This document shows positions 34,819 through 46,800 of a DNA stretch of 64,000 nucleotides, one piece after another. Source of the DNA: Oceanicola sp. 22II-s10i (GTDB lineage Bacteria > Pseudomonadota > Alphaproteobacteria > Rhodobacterales > Rhodobacteraceae). Within the stretch, counting starts at the first letter, position 1; the number at the start of each line of letters is the position of its first letter. The translations under genes were made by a program, and so were the position numbers. The notes beneath the pieces were generated by a model. It searched no databases. It saw only the letters and a program-made list of their open reading frames with translations, and had not been told where the DNA came from. The stretch covers positions 248,001-312,000 of the forward strand of contig NZ_AQQU01000003.1 of the NCBI RefSeq assembly GCF_002210105.1. The letters are read 5' to 3'.

Positions 34819-37800
34819 TCAGCCGGGATCCTGTCGGTGCCCCAGCTGTCCGGTCCGCCGCGCCTGCCGTTGCGGTCGCGCTGCGTCGCGGGGCGCTGCG
34901 ACGCGGCCGCGGCGGCGAAGAGCGGGAAGGCCGCGACCTCGGCCATCGAGGTCTCGACCGCCGCCGTATCCTGCGCGGGCTCCGTCGCGTCCGTGGCATC
35001 GGCTGCGGCAGGCGCCCGGCCGAGCGGCGTGAGTGGCGTCAGGGTGATGACGCACCATCCGCCCGCCGGGGCCGATTGCCGTCCGCTCAGCAGGCCGGTC
35101 AGGCGGTCGGCAAGTGCGTCGGGCAGGTCCGCGCCGCACCACATCTGCATGGAGACGACGGGCCGTCCCTCGGGATCGCTGTCGGGCAGCTTGAGCTGCT
35201 TTCGGTCCGGCAGGATGTCGAAGGCTTCCAGCACCTCGTCGCTCAGCGCACAGATGCGCTGGCCGTCCTCGGCGCCGGTCAGCGCCTCCAGTTCGGCCCG
35301 CAGGTCGTCGGGGAAATCGGCGTCCGAGAGCAGGCAGCGTCCCAGAACCTTGTCCAGCGTCGGACCCGCGCCGGTGACATAGGCGATGTTGATGAACCCG
35401 CCGGCACCGCCGCCGCCGAAGAGAGCGCCGCCCGCACCGCCGGCCATGCTGACGCCACCGCCGCCCGGCGCCGAGAAGCCACCGCCGCCCGACAGCGAGA
35501 CACCGCCGCCGCCGCCACCACCGCCGGACGCACCGCTGCCGGTGGCCGGGGGCGTGGCCGGGGTGGTGGTCAGCCGGGTCGGGTCGATCCGCGGGAAGGC
35601 GGCAAGCCCGGTGTCGAGCCCCGACAGAACCCGGTCCAGCGCGGCATCGTCGGCGGCGTCGACCGTGCCGTCGGCATTGTAGTCGCCGGGTCGGATCCCG
35701 ACGTGCACCGCCTCGGCCCCGCCGGTCACGGCGCTGCCGTTGACCGAGACCACCGACAACCCGATCCGCCCGTCCGCGCCGTAGGTCATCGCGCTGGCGG
35801 TCCGTCCGATCAGGCGCATCAGCAGGTGTTCGCCCGCCGCCAGCGGGGTGGCGAAGGACACCGTCACCCGGTCCCGCGTCACGCCGTTCTCGGTGACCGA
35901 GGTGCGCGACACGGTCATGCCGGGGGCGATTTCACGCAGGTCGTCGACCTCGACGGCGGCGGGATCGGCAAAGATGTCGAACACCAGTTCCCGCAGCCCA
36001 CCGTCGCTGTCGAAGCGGATCGGCAGGCCGGCCAGCCCGTCGGGGCCGACAAAGCTCTGGCCCGGTGCGGCCAGCGCATCGGCGATGGCGATCACCGCAC
36101 CGTCGGCCCCGATCGTGACCGTCGCGCCGTGGCTGTCGCCGGGTGTGCCGTCGGCATTGCCGTCCAGATCGCCGAGCGGGCCCGTCAGGGCGGTCCCGCC
36201 CGAGGCGATCTCGATCCCGTAGTCGCCCGCCGCCAGCCGCGTGGTCGGCAGGAAGCGCAGACGGGTCTCGGACATCACGACCAGCGAACCACGCACGGTG
36301 GAGCCGTCGGGGGCGGTGACGGTGACGTCCGGCGCGGGCCCCGGCGTGGCGGGGCCGTAGAGGTTCAGCGGTCCGACGGCGACCGGCCCGTTGAAGGTGA
36401 TGTCGATGGCCGTCGGGCTGCCGGTGATCTGCGTGACCAGCAGCGGCGCGGCGAGCACGGTCAGGGGCGCGCTGTCCAGCAGGTGACGGCCGTCCTCGTC
36501 GATGGCCTCGACCGTGACGGTGACATCGCCCGCGTTCTCCCACACGTGGCTGGCCGTCCGGGCGTCGGGGGCGAGCGTCGATGTGCGACCGTCGCCCCAT
36601 GTGACGATGATCGCGGTGACCGTGTCGTCACCGGGATCGGCCAGCGTGAAGGCGATGGTCTGGGCAATCCCGGCCCGCGCGCCGGCGGGCAGGGTCAGGT
36701 CGCCGGTCGGGGCGACATCGGTGACCTCGACGGTCAGGTCGCGCGTGGCCTTGCGCCCGTCCGGCAGCGTCGCCTCCACGGTCAGTGTGACGGTGGCGGG
36801 TCCGTCGGTGGCGGCAAGGCTCAGCGCCCCGTCCGCGGCCAGCGTGGCGCCTGCCGGGCCCGAGAGCAGTGTAAACGTCGCGGCGACCGGGGCGTTGCCA
36901 GCCGAAGCGGCGAGCGAGGTCGTCAGCGTATCGCCCTCGGCCACGGCCAGCGGGCCGGGGTTGGCGATGGTGAGCGGGGGCAGGGTGACGGTCACCGTTA
37001 CGGTGGCCGGGGTGCTCTGACCGCTGGCGTCGCGGGCGAGGTAGGTGAAGGTGTCGGTGCCGGTGAAACCCGCGTCCGGCGTGTAGGTGAGGCGGCCGTC
37101 GGTGCCGACGGTGACGGTGCCGTTGGCGGGGGTCTGCGCGATCTCGGGGGTCAGGGGATCGCCCTCGGGGTCCGTGTCGTTGGCCAGCACGTCGATGATG
37201 ACGCTCTGGCCCGCGACGACGGTGGCGGCATCGTCGACCGCGTCCGGACGGCTGGGTTCCGTGACGGTCACCGTCACGGTGGCCGGGGCGCTCTGGCCGC
37301 TGGCGTCGCGGGCGACGTAGGTGAAGGTGTCGGTGCCGGAGAAGCCCGCGTCCGGCGTGTAGGTGAGGCGGCCGTCCGCGCCGACGGTGACGGTGCCGTT
37401 GGCCGGGGGCTGCGCGACCTCGGGGGTGAGCGGATCGCCCTCGGGGTCCGTGTCATTGGCCAGCACGTCGATGATGACGCTCTGGCCCGCGACGACGGTG
37501 GCGGCATCGTCGACCGCGTCCGGACGGCTGGGTTTCGTGACGGTCACGGTCACGGTGGCCGGTGTGCTCTGCCCGCTGGCGTCGCGGGCGAGGTAGGTGA
37601 AGGTGTCGGTGCCGGTGAAACCCGCGTTCGGCGTGTAGGTGAGGCGACCGTCCGCGCCGACGGTGACGGTGCCGTGGCCGGGCGTTTCGATGACCTCGGG
37701 GGTCAGGGGATCGCCCTCGGGGTCGGTATCGTTGGCCAGCACGTCGATGATGACCGGCTGGCCCTGGACCGTGGCGGCCGAGTCGCCGCTGGTCACGGGC

Positions 37801-40800
37801 CGGCCGTTGGCGACCTGAAGCACGCTGACCGACACCGTGGCCACATCGCTGGCGGTGCTGCCGTCGCTCGCGCGGTAGGTGAAGAGGTCGGGGCCGGTAT
37901 AGCCGGCGTTCGGTGTGTAGAGCACCGTGCCGTCGGCCTGGACGACGGCCGTGCCGTTGGCGGGCGGGCTGACCAGCAGGACGGTCAGCGGATCACCCTG
38001 CGGGTCGGTGTCGTTGTCGAGCACCGCGATGACGACCGAAGCACCTGCGGCGACGGAGGCGGTGTCGGCGCGGGCGACCGGATCGGTCTGCGGGGCCGCG
38101 ACGGTGATCGTGACGGTCGCGGCTGCGCTTTCGAATTCCCCGTCGCTGACCGCGTAGGTGAAGCTGTCGGTGCCGGTGAAGCCCTCATCGGGGGTGTAGA
38201 TCGCGCCGCCCGAGGCGTCCAGCGTCACGGAGCCGTTCGCCGGGCCCGAGATCACCCGCCCGGTCAGGGTATCGCCGTCCGGGTCGCTGTCATTGTCGAA
38301 CAGCGCGATTTCCGCGGCGGTGTCCGGCAGAGTGGTGGCGGCGTCGGGCAGAGCCACCGGCGCCCGGTTGGTCGCAGCGCCAAGCGCCACGTCGAGGATT
38401 TCGACCTCGGAGTCGGTCGCGCCCGATCCGATCAGGTCCAGCCAGAGGCTCGTCACCGTCTCGGCCGGCACGGCGGAGAGGTCGAAACGCAGGGTCAGCA
38501 CCTCTCCCGCGATTGCCTTGCCGTCGGGCCCCAGCCCGGCCACCGCGACACCCGCGCCGCGCAGGACCGTGCCGTCGCTTTGCAGGTTAAAGGCGGCGTC
38601 GGCATGGGTCATGGCCAGCGGATTGAGGGGGGTGGAACCGGTCTGGTCCCACGTGGCCAGTGCGATTTCGAACGCGTCCTGCGGGGTGGCGCCGGTGTTG
38701 GCGACAAGCGTGGGGCGGAGGCGGATCGTCAGGGTGCCCTGACCGGGTTCAAGCGTGAAGTCCTGCCGTGCGCCGCCATCCGTCGGCACGCCTTCTCCAA
38801 GGGTCAGCGTGCCGCCGGTCACCGCGGCGGTCCCCGAAAGGGCCCAGCCGAATCCGGCATCCTCGCCATCGGCGATGTCGAAACTGCCGTTCCGGAACGG
38901 GCCACCGGAGGGCGCCGGGTTGCCGGGGGCCGAGACCCGGTCGCCGTCGATGTCCTGCCGTTTTCTGGCAAGGTCGATATACCACGTCGCCAGCTCACGC
39001 GCCTCGGCCACGGTCGGTGCGTTGGCGCTGTCGCCGAGCGCGAGTGCGATCAGCTTCTTCTGGCGCTCGCTGATCACGGTCGAGAAGGGTTTCGCCATGA
39101 TCGAACCCGCATCGCCCTCGGGCATCGCGGAGCCGTCCGTGGCGTATTCGTCCATCAGGCCGAGGGTGTGCAGCCATTCATGCGCCACGGTCAGACCGAT
39201 CCGCTCGCCGAGGTCGAGGAGGGTGTTTTCCCACGAGACTGTGGTGTTCGGGCGTGTCCGTTCGGCCTGCACGTCATAGGCAAGGCTGCGGATGGCCGCG
39301 TCGATCGGCACGGTGATGTCGGTCAGGTCCGAGGTCTTGAGGTTCAGCGCGGCGCGCAGGCGGGCGAGGATCTGCGCATCGGTCAGATCGTCGCGCAGGA
39401 CAAAGGGGGCATCCGCATTGACCAGCCCGCCGAACGTCGCGCGGTCGGCGTCGAGTTCGGTGGTCGCTCGGGGCGCGGGATCGAAGACCGTGCGATTGCC
39501 CTGGAACCAGGCAACACCGGCCGTCGCCTCGGGCACCTTGAGGCTGTCGAGGATCGGGTTGATGTAGACCTTGTCGCGGAACGCATGTTCGGAGAGTTCC
39601 AGCAGGTCGGCGTCGACAAATGCACCCAGCCCCGCTTTCAGGCCCTTCAGCAGCCCCGCTTCGATCCTGAGGTGATAGGGCTCGGGCAGACCGGCGCCGC
39701 CGCTTTCAGGCAGCTGGTTCAATATCGGGTCGTAGAGGTGGGCCACCAGTGCGATCAGGCCATCGGCGGAACTGCCGAGCTCGGCGCCACGGAAGGTGTC
39801 GGTGCCGTAGCTGTCGCGCAGCAGCGTCAGCATATGGTCGATCTGATCCATGTTGGGATCGAGCTTGTGTTCGCGGAACGCCCGCGTGTCGATCCGGATC
39901 GTGCCGATCTCGGACCTGCCGTTGGTCAGCTTCAGATTCGCGTAGGCCGGGACATTCGGAAAGACCGGCTGCAGCTTTTTCGGGGCGAAGGTCAGGGCCT
40001 TGTCCACGGCACTGGCGGCGGCGGAGTTCAGCGTGAACCACGTCGACGTCCGCGAGCGGCTGCCGGCGGAGCTGTCGAAGCCTTCGATGGTGGCGTCGAA
40101 CTGGGCGGTTCCCTTGACGGTGAACGCCGCGCTCTTGCCCTCCTGCACCGGGGCGAAGCGCAGGATGCCGTCGATGGTGCTGTCGTCTCCGATGTCGAGG
40201 ACGTAATGGATTTCGATCTCGCGCCGCGATTTCTCTGATCCGTCGGCACCCAGCTCGACGATGTCGAACGATGTCGAGATGATACCCGCCTCGGCCATCT
40301 TGCGCAGCTCTTCCAGCGGGAAGGCGGTCGAGATCTCCAGCGCGATCCGCTGGTTGACACCTATGGTCATGGCCTCGGACTGCGTGCCTTCGATCGCCAG
40401 CGCGCCGCTGATCGCGTCCGTGTTCGGCGTGTGCTGGGATTCCGGGTTGATCGACCGGGTGTTCGCGGTCGCGACCGTCCGACGCAGCGACACCCACGAC
40501 GGCAGGCCGCCCTCGGCGGTTTCGATGCGGAACCGCGAGGCCGTGGAGCCGTGGTTGGCAAGGATCACGCGGTTGCGGTTGTGGCCGTCGACAAAGACGC
40601 CGTTCGTTTCGCGGGCGATCGCCTCCAGCCCGCTGCGGTTGGAATCGGTGTTGTTGCCGTTGAAATTGGTGTCGAAGAACAGCTGGCCGTCGTTGTTGTC
40701 GCCGCTGTCGTCGGTCACGACCAGCCCGCCGGTCCCGATATTGTCGATCGAGACGGCATTGGCCCGCGTCCCGATATACTTGAACGTCAGCGTGCCCGCC

Positions 40801-43800
40801 GACCCGGCGACGCCGGAGGTGTCGACGGTCACACGGGTCGGAGTCCGGCTCATCTGGCCGAGGGAGATCGTCTCGCCTCCGCCGACCTGCGGGAGGATCT
40901 TGGCCTCGCCGTCCATGGGGGTGAAGACGACCTGCAGGCTGCCGTCGTTCACGCCGGCGAAGATCTCGGGAAACTTCACGGTGAAGCTCAGGGATTTCTG
41001 ATCGCTAGGCATGTAGAACCGGTCAGAGGTCTGTTCCCGCTTCAACAGGGCGTCCGAGCCGATCAGCAGCGACATGTCGAGCAGGTTGGCCTGAACCCAG
41101 CTGATCATGGTCGGAAGCAGCGTTTCCAGCAGGGCCCGCGTGAACTGCTTGCCGGGGCTCAGCGCCTTTTTGTCGTCCGCCCCGAGCGCTTCGGCCCACG
41201 TGGGGTTGAACGCGTCCTTGAAGCTGCGCTGCGCGTAGTCCTTGCGGATCTTGTCGCGCAGGAACTGGTAGTCCGCGATGGTGATTTCGCCGTCGAGCCA
41301 GCCCTCGAACAGGGCGGGACGCAGTTCGGCCTCGAAGAACTTGAGGAATGCGCGGGCGTCGAGGTTTTCGGACAGGACGGTGAGCAGCTTGGACCGGCTG
41401 AGCAGCGTGATGTTGCGGAAGATGCCGATGATCGAGGTCTTGACCGTGTTGAAGATGTTCTGGGCCGCGTTGTCGCCCGCATCGCCAAGCGCAAGGCTGT
41501 TCCAGTAGATGTCCAGCGCCATGCCGTTCCAGGCCTGCATGAAACCGCCGGATCCGCCCTGCAGTCCCCAGCCGGGCAACTCGTAGCCATGCGCGTCGCT
41601 GCCGAACGGCATGATGAAGCGGCCGTAGATCGGTCGGAACGAGCTCTGGAAGTCGCCGTTGAAGATCACCGGCACGGGGCTGTCGTTGTTGCCGATCTCG
41701 GTGTTCGAGATCGTGCTGGCATCCGGGCGCACCAGACCTTCGCGCACCGGGCGGAACGCCGATCCGCCACCCAGTTTCGAATAGAACCAGCCGGTGCCGA
41801 TGCCTTCCCACGGGCTGCGGTCGACATAGGGGCTGAACTGGCTCAGCCCGCGCGCGTCCGGGCCGGTCACGGTGCCGAACTTGACCTTCTCCTCGAATTC
41901 GCGGGCGATGTACCACGATCGGGGATTGAGCCGGGCCGGTGATGTGTCGCTGTAGAACCGCGACAGCACCCCGAGCGCCGAGGTCGGGCCCATGATCCGG
42001 TCGTAGTGATAGAGCGACCGCCAAATCGGATCCTCGTCGCTGCCGGCCACGGAATACGTCTGGCGGTTCACATCCGCCGTGCCGCCGTACCAGCCGAGCG
42101 CGCGGTTGTGCGCGGTGCCCCATCCGATCGCCAGTTCGCCGAGCGCGCCGAGGTCGAGACCTGGCCACGCGTCGTCCTCGATGAAACCGGGCAGGCCGGT
42201 CAGGCGCTTGTTGATGTCCGCTTCGGCCAGTGCGCGGCCATAGACCGTCAGGCTGAACTGGTTGGGATTGGTCACGAAAGCCAGGTTCAGGACGGGGATC
42301 TTGTCGATGCCGAACGTCTTGAGCGCGGAATCGTAGGACGGAATCTCCTGCGGGACCCGCTGGTAGTAGTTGTCGGCAAAGTCGACGCCATCCCAGATCC
42401 GGACATCCGGATCCTTGAAGTCGGACCAGTCGAGCCTCGCCCAGCCGATCAGGTTTGCGAACCGGCCCAGCTTCTTGGCCGCCGCGCCCACCTTCTGAAG
42501 CGCCTTGGCCACCGCCGGGTTGATCGCGACAGTGCCGAGCGCAAGCACCCCCGACGCGGTCGCGAGGCCGTCCAGGTAGGCCTTGACCGGCAGGTTCTTG
42601 GTCAGGTCCACGCCGTCATGCGGATCGATCGTGGTGAACTGGATGTCGTTGTTCTTGGTCGTCGGCTTGTGGACGAACATCCGCTGCACGATTTCCGAGT
42701 TCACGACCGCACCGCGCCCGTGGCCGATGAAATGCCAGTCGGCGGCCATCAGGTTGCTGCCGACCTGGCTGTCCAGGTGCAGGAGCGAGGCGAACATCGC
42801 GCTGGCCGCCGCTTCGGCAAAACCGGCGTCGTTGATCGATCCTTCGGCGGACCAGTCCATCAGCAGCACCAGCGGACCGCCCTTGCCGTCGTTCAGGCTG
42901 CGGCCCGGCGTGGCGGACTTGAACAGCCCGGTGTGCTGATCGTGCAGCAGCAGCAGGCCGCCGGTGTTGTTGGCGATGTCCTCGCCCAGTGTGAAGGTGA
43001 CGCTTTCCGTCGGTCCCCCGGCCTGGAACAGGCTGAAATCGTGGGTGATGACGGTGACGTTGCTGATGGTGGTCGAGGCCGGTTCGGGCTGGGCCAGCTT
43101 GAAGCTCTCCGCCAGCCGCATGACACGCTTGTCCCCGTCCAGCACCTCGACGCCCCAGAAGTATGTCTGGCCGCGCGTCAGCTCCAGCCCCGGCGGCAGG
43201 CGGAAGGACACCATGCCGTCGGCGCCGGGCGCTTCGAACTTGCGGGCGTAGATGCGGTTGCGGTTGCCGTCGCCGAACAGCAGCCGGCCCAGATCGCTGC
43301 TGTCGCCCGGCACATCCGAGGTGGCGATCGCCGGGAAGTCAGTGTCCCAGCGGAAGCCCGCGTCGTAGAGCTTGCGCAGGGTCTCGTCGTCGGTGTCGTC
43401 CGGGAACAGCCCCAGTCCGGCGGGCACCGCGGCAAGGAAGAAGTTGCTTTCGTATTTCCGGTCCCCGAGGTCCCATTTGAAGGTGGGCCGGATGTCGGTG
43501 ACACTGTCCCCGATGGTGGGCGAGACAAGTCCGAGGAACGGCGCCTGGCTGACGATGTTCTCGACCCGGCCGCCGGTCGAGAGCGGGGCGTTGGCCTCGG
43601 TCTCGCTCCGCCAGACATAGTCGCCCCCGCCGGTCCGCCAGATGGCGTAATCCGCAGCGATGTCGATGTCGGTGTTGATCCCGTCGCGCGACGAACGGGT
43701 AAAGAAGCCGACCGCGCGGTTGGTCAGCGGGCCTCCGCTTGAATTCTCCCCGACGGTCGCAAGGTCGTCGAACGGGTACAGATAGGGCAGCCGGAACATC

Positions 43801-46800
43801 TCTGCCGAGCCGCCGAAGGAATAGGCCTCGATCACCGCCGTCAGCGCGTCGATGTCGTAGCCGCCGATCAGGCCGGTGGATCCGTAAGCGCCGTAGAGCG
43901 TGCGCGCGTCGCCCGAGATCGCGACCCCGGTGCCGAAGGCGCCGGTGATCGGGCGCAGGATGCCGAGGACCTCGGTTTCGATATCGGGGTAGTTGCCGAA
44001 CGGATCCGCGATGACGCCGATCGCGCTGCCGGGTTGATAGATCTCCTGCACCCGCACGCTGTCGAAGAACGCGGGTTCGTAATCCGGATCCCGTTCGTGA
44101 TCCTGTTCGACGAACCGGTTCTGCCCCATGATGAAGGCGAATTTCAGATCCGGCGACAGGGCGATCCCCGACGCGTCATTCAGTGCAAGCGTGTCGTAGA
44201 AGGTCTGCAGGCGGAACCCGATGTCCGATTGCAGATCGCCGACGATCCGGTCCGGTTCGAGCGAGAAGCTCTGGGTTTCCTGAACGATCCAGCCGTCCGC
44301 CGTGCGGCGCAGCACGACCACGCCGTTCGCGCCCTGACGCGCCGACTTGTCCGTGACGATGACGCTGGCCTCGCCCTGGAAATTCGTGACGGCCTGCACG
44401 TCCCACGGGTGCCTCAGCGGCAGGGTCGAGCCGATCGCTTCACCGTTGGAGGACTGCGTGACGTTCTCCAGCCGCAGCACCTGGTTCGACTCGCTGAACA
44501 GGGAATCCAGCTTGTCGCCATGGGCCTGCCGTGCGGCGGGAAGCGGCTTTGTCTGATGCAGCAGGAATTCCCGCAGGGGCGGCATGTCGTAGATCAGGAC
44601 ACGGCCCTGACCCTGACCTTCGAACACCGATCCCTTGGTCTGGGTCAGGATCAACTGGCTTCCGTCGGGGGTAAAGGCCATGCCCCGACCGCCGTATCCG
44701 CTTTCGCCATAATAGGCGGTGTGGACAACCTTGTACTGGTTTTCGCCCTTGGTCAGCTGGATGATGTAGATCGCGTTGGTGTTGTAGTCGTTGACCAGCA
44801 GGAACCGGTTGGTCGGATCCAGCACGAGGTCGAAGGGCTGTGCCGTGGTCGGATCCCCGTTCGCGTCCAGCGGCCCCAGCTTGATGAACGCGGTGACGTT
44901 GTTGTCCAGCTTGTTGTCGACGTCGATCTGGCCCCCGGCCACGAGGTCGACAACCGCGACACCTCCGGCCCGCTGCAGGGTCACGAAGGCCAGGTTGGCC
45001 GAGGCGAGCGTCACGAGGTTGCGAGGCAGCGCCTGACCCTTTTCGGTGATCGTGTTGCCGTCGCCGTCCAGATGACCGATCGGGATTTCCAGAACGGGGG
45101 CCGGTATGTCCGAGCCCGTGTCGTCCCGTTCGATCAGCACCAGCCGGTCGACCCCGGCACTTGCGATCCGTGTCCCGAGCGCATTGTTGAGCGGGCCGTC
45201 CTGCACGATGGCGACCGTGGCCTTGCCGTTGTTGCCGATCGTCACCTCGTTGGACGCCGCATAGCCGAGGCCGCGGTATGTGTCCTTGGCGATGCCGGCC
45301 GAGATCGTGGGCGGGGGCGGGTTCTCGGCCGTGAAGGGCCGGATCGCCGGATCGAACCGCAACACCCGGACGGTGCTGCCGCCCAGCGACGCGCCCTTGG
45401 GCACGCCGACCAGTTCGATGACTTCGAACCCCGACTCCTCGGACGTGACATTGACCTTGACGACCACCGCTCCGTTGGCGAGGCGGATTTCGTTGGTGTC
45501 GGTGTCGCCCGAGGCCATGAGCCCCTCGATCCGGGCGCGCAGGGTGGCGACGTCGGCGTCCTCGACGCTGCCATAGACCACCCAGGTCGAACCGGTGTCG
45601 CCGGTCTGGGTCTTCACATCCGATGACGGGTTGGCCGGGGTCTGGGTCCTGAAATTCGATCCGCGCAGCGTCACCACGACCGGGCTGTTCGGCTTGCGCG
45701 TGACCTGCACGCGCTGGATCGACGGCGAGCTCTGTTGTCCCAGCCCGTCGGCAAAGCTGGCCATCGACACCACGAAGTCGACCAGCGGCCCCAGCGGGGT
45801 ATACTGGATTTCCACCGTTTCGCCCTGCGCGATGCCGCTCGGGGTGATCCGGCTTACGTGCACGTCGGTCTGGCCGGTCGGCACGTTCAGACTGACGAAA
45901 TCGCCGTTGACGCGGCCGCCCACATGGGTGCCGCCGAACCCGGCCACCATCCCGGCGAAGGGCGCATCCGCCTGCGGACGGGCGACCTGCACCTGTCCGT
46001 TGACGGTCTGGACGCCTTCGGACCGGATCCGGGACACCGACGCCTTGAAGTTGGCATAGAGCCCTTCACCGGTCAGCGAGACCGTGCGCGCCTTGCCATC
46101 CGCGCCGACGACACCGGTGGCGACTTCCTCCCATCCCCAGACCCAGCCTTCGGCGGTCGGCAGCAGCGCCTGCTTGTGGAACACGACCCGGTCGCCTTCC
46201 TGGAATCCGGTCGGGATGGCAAGCTGCACCGGTTCGCCGAGCGGCCGGTCGTCGAGATCGAGATCGAAGGCCGCCCCGAACTCGAAGCCGAACCCGTCAG
46301 GGATGCGCGGAATGTCCAGTTCCTCGGGGCCGATGGCGGTGATCCCGGCGTTCAGCGGCGCGAACAGCGCACCCGGCGGGATCAGCACCTCGTAGCCCTC
46401 GGCATTGCGGATCACGCCGCCCTCGGCGCCGACCTCGCTGCCCGAGGCGGCCGCGGCGGCGACCATCACGTCGACGATCTGTTCCGTCCCCTGCCAGATG
46501 ATCGTGATCTGCGCCGTCCCGGCGCGGCCGCCGGTCACGTTCCCGTTCGCGTCGACGGCGGCGACCGAGGCATCCGAGCTGTAGAAGGCGGGCAGGGCGC
46601 CGTCCTCGGGGTCGGGCGCCTCGCCGCCGGGATCGAGCACGCGGATCTGCTGTGTGCCGCCGCCCGCCTCGACCGTGACGGCGGCCGGGATCGGCTGGAA
46701 GTCGAGGAAGGACAGGAAGCTGGTCACTTCGCTCTGTTCGCCGACCTGCAGCACCGTGACGGCGGTGGTGTTGCCGCGCCGGGCGATCAGGGTCGTGGTG

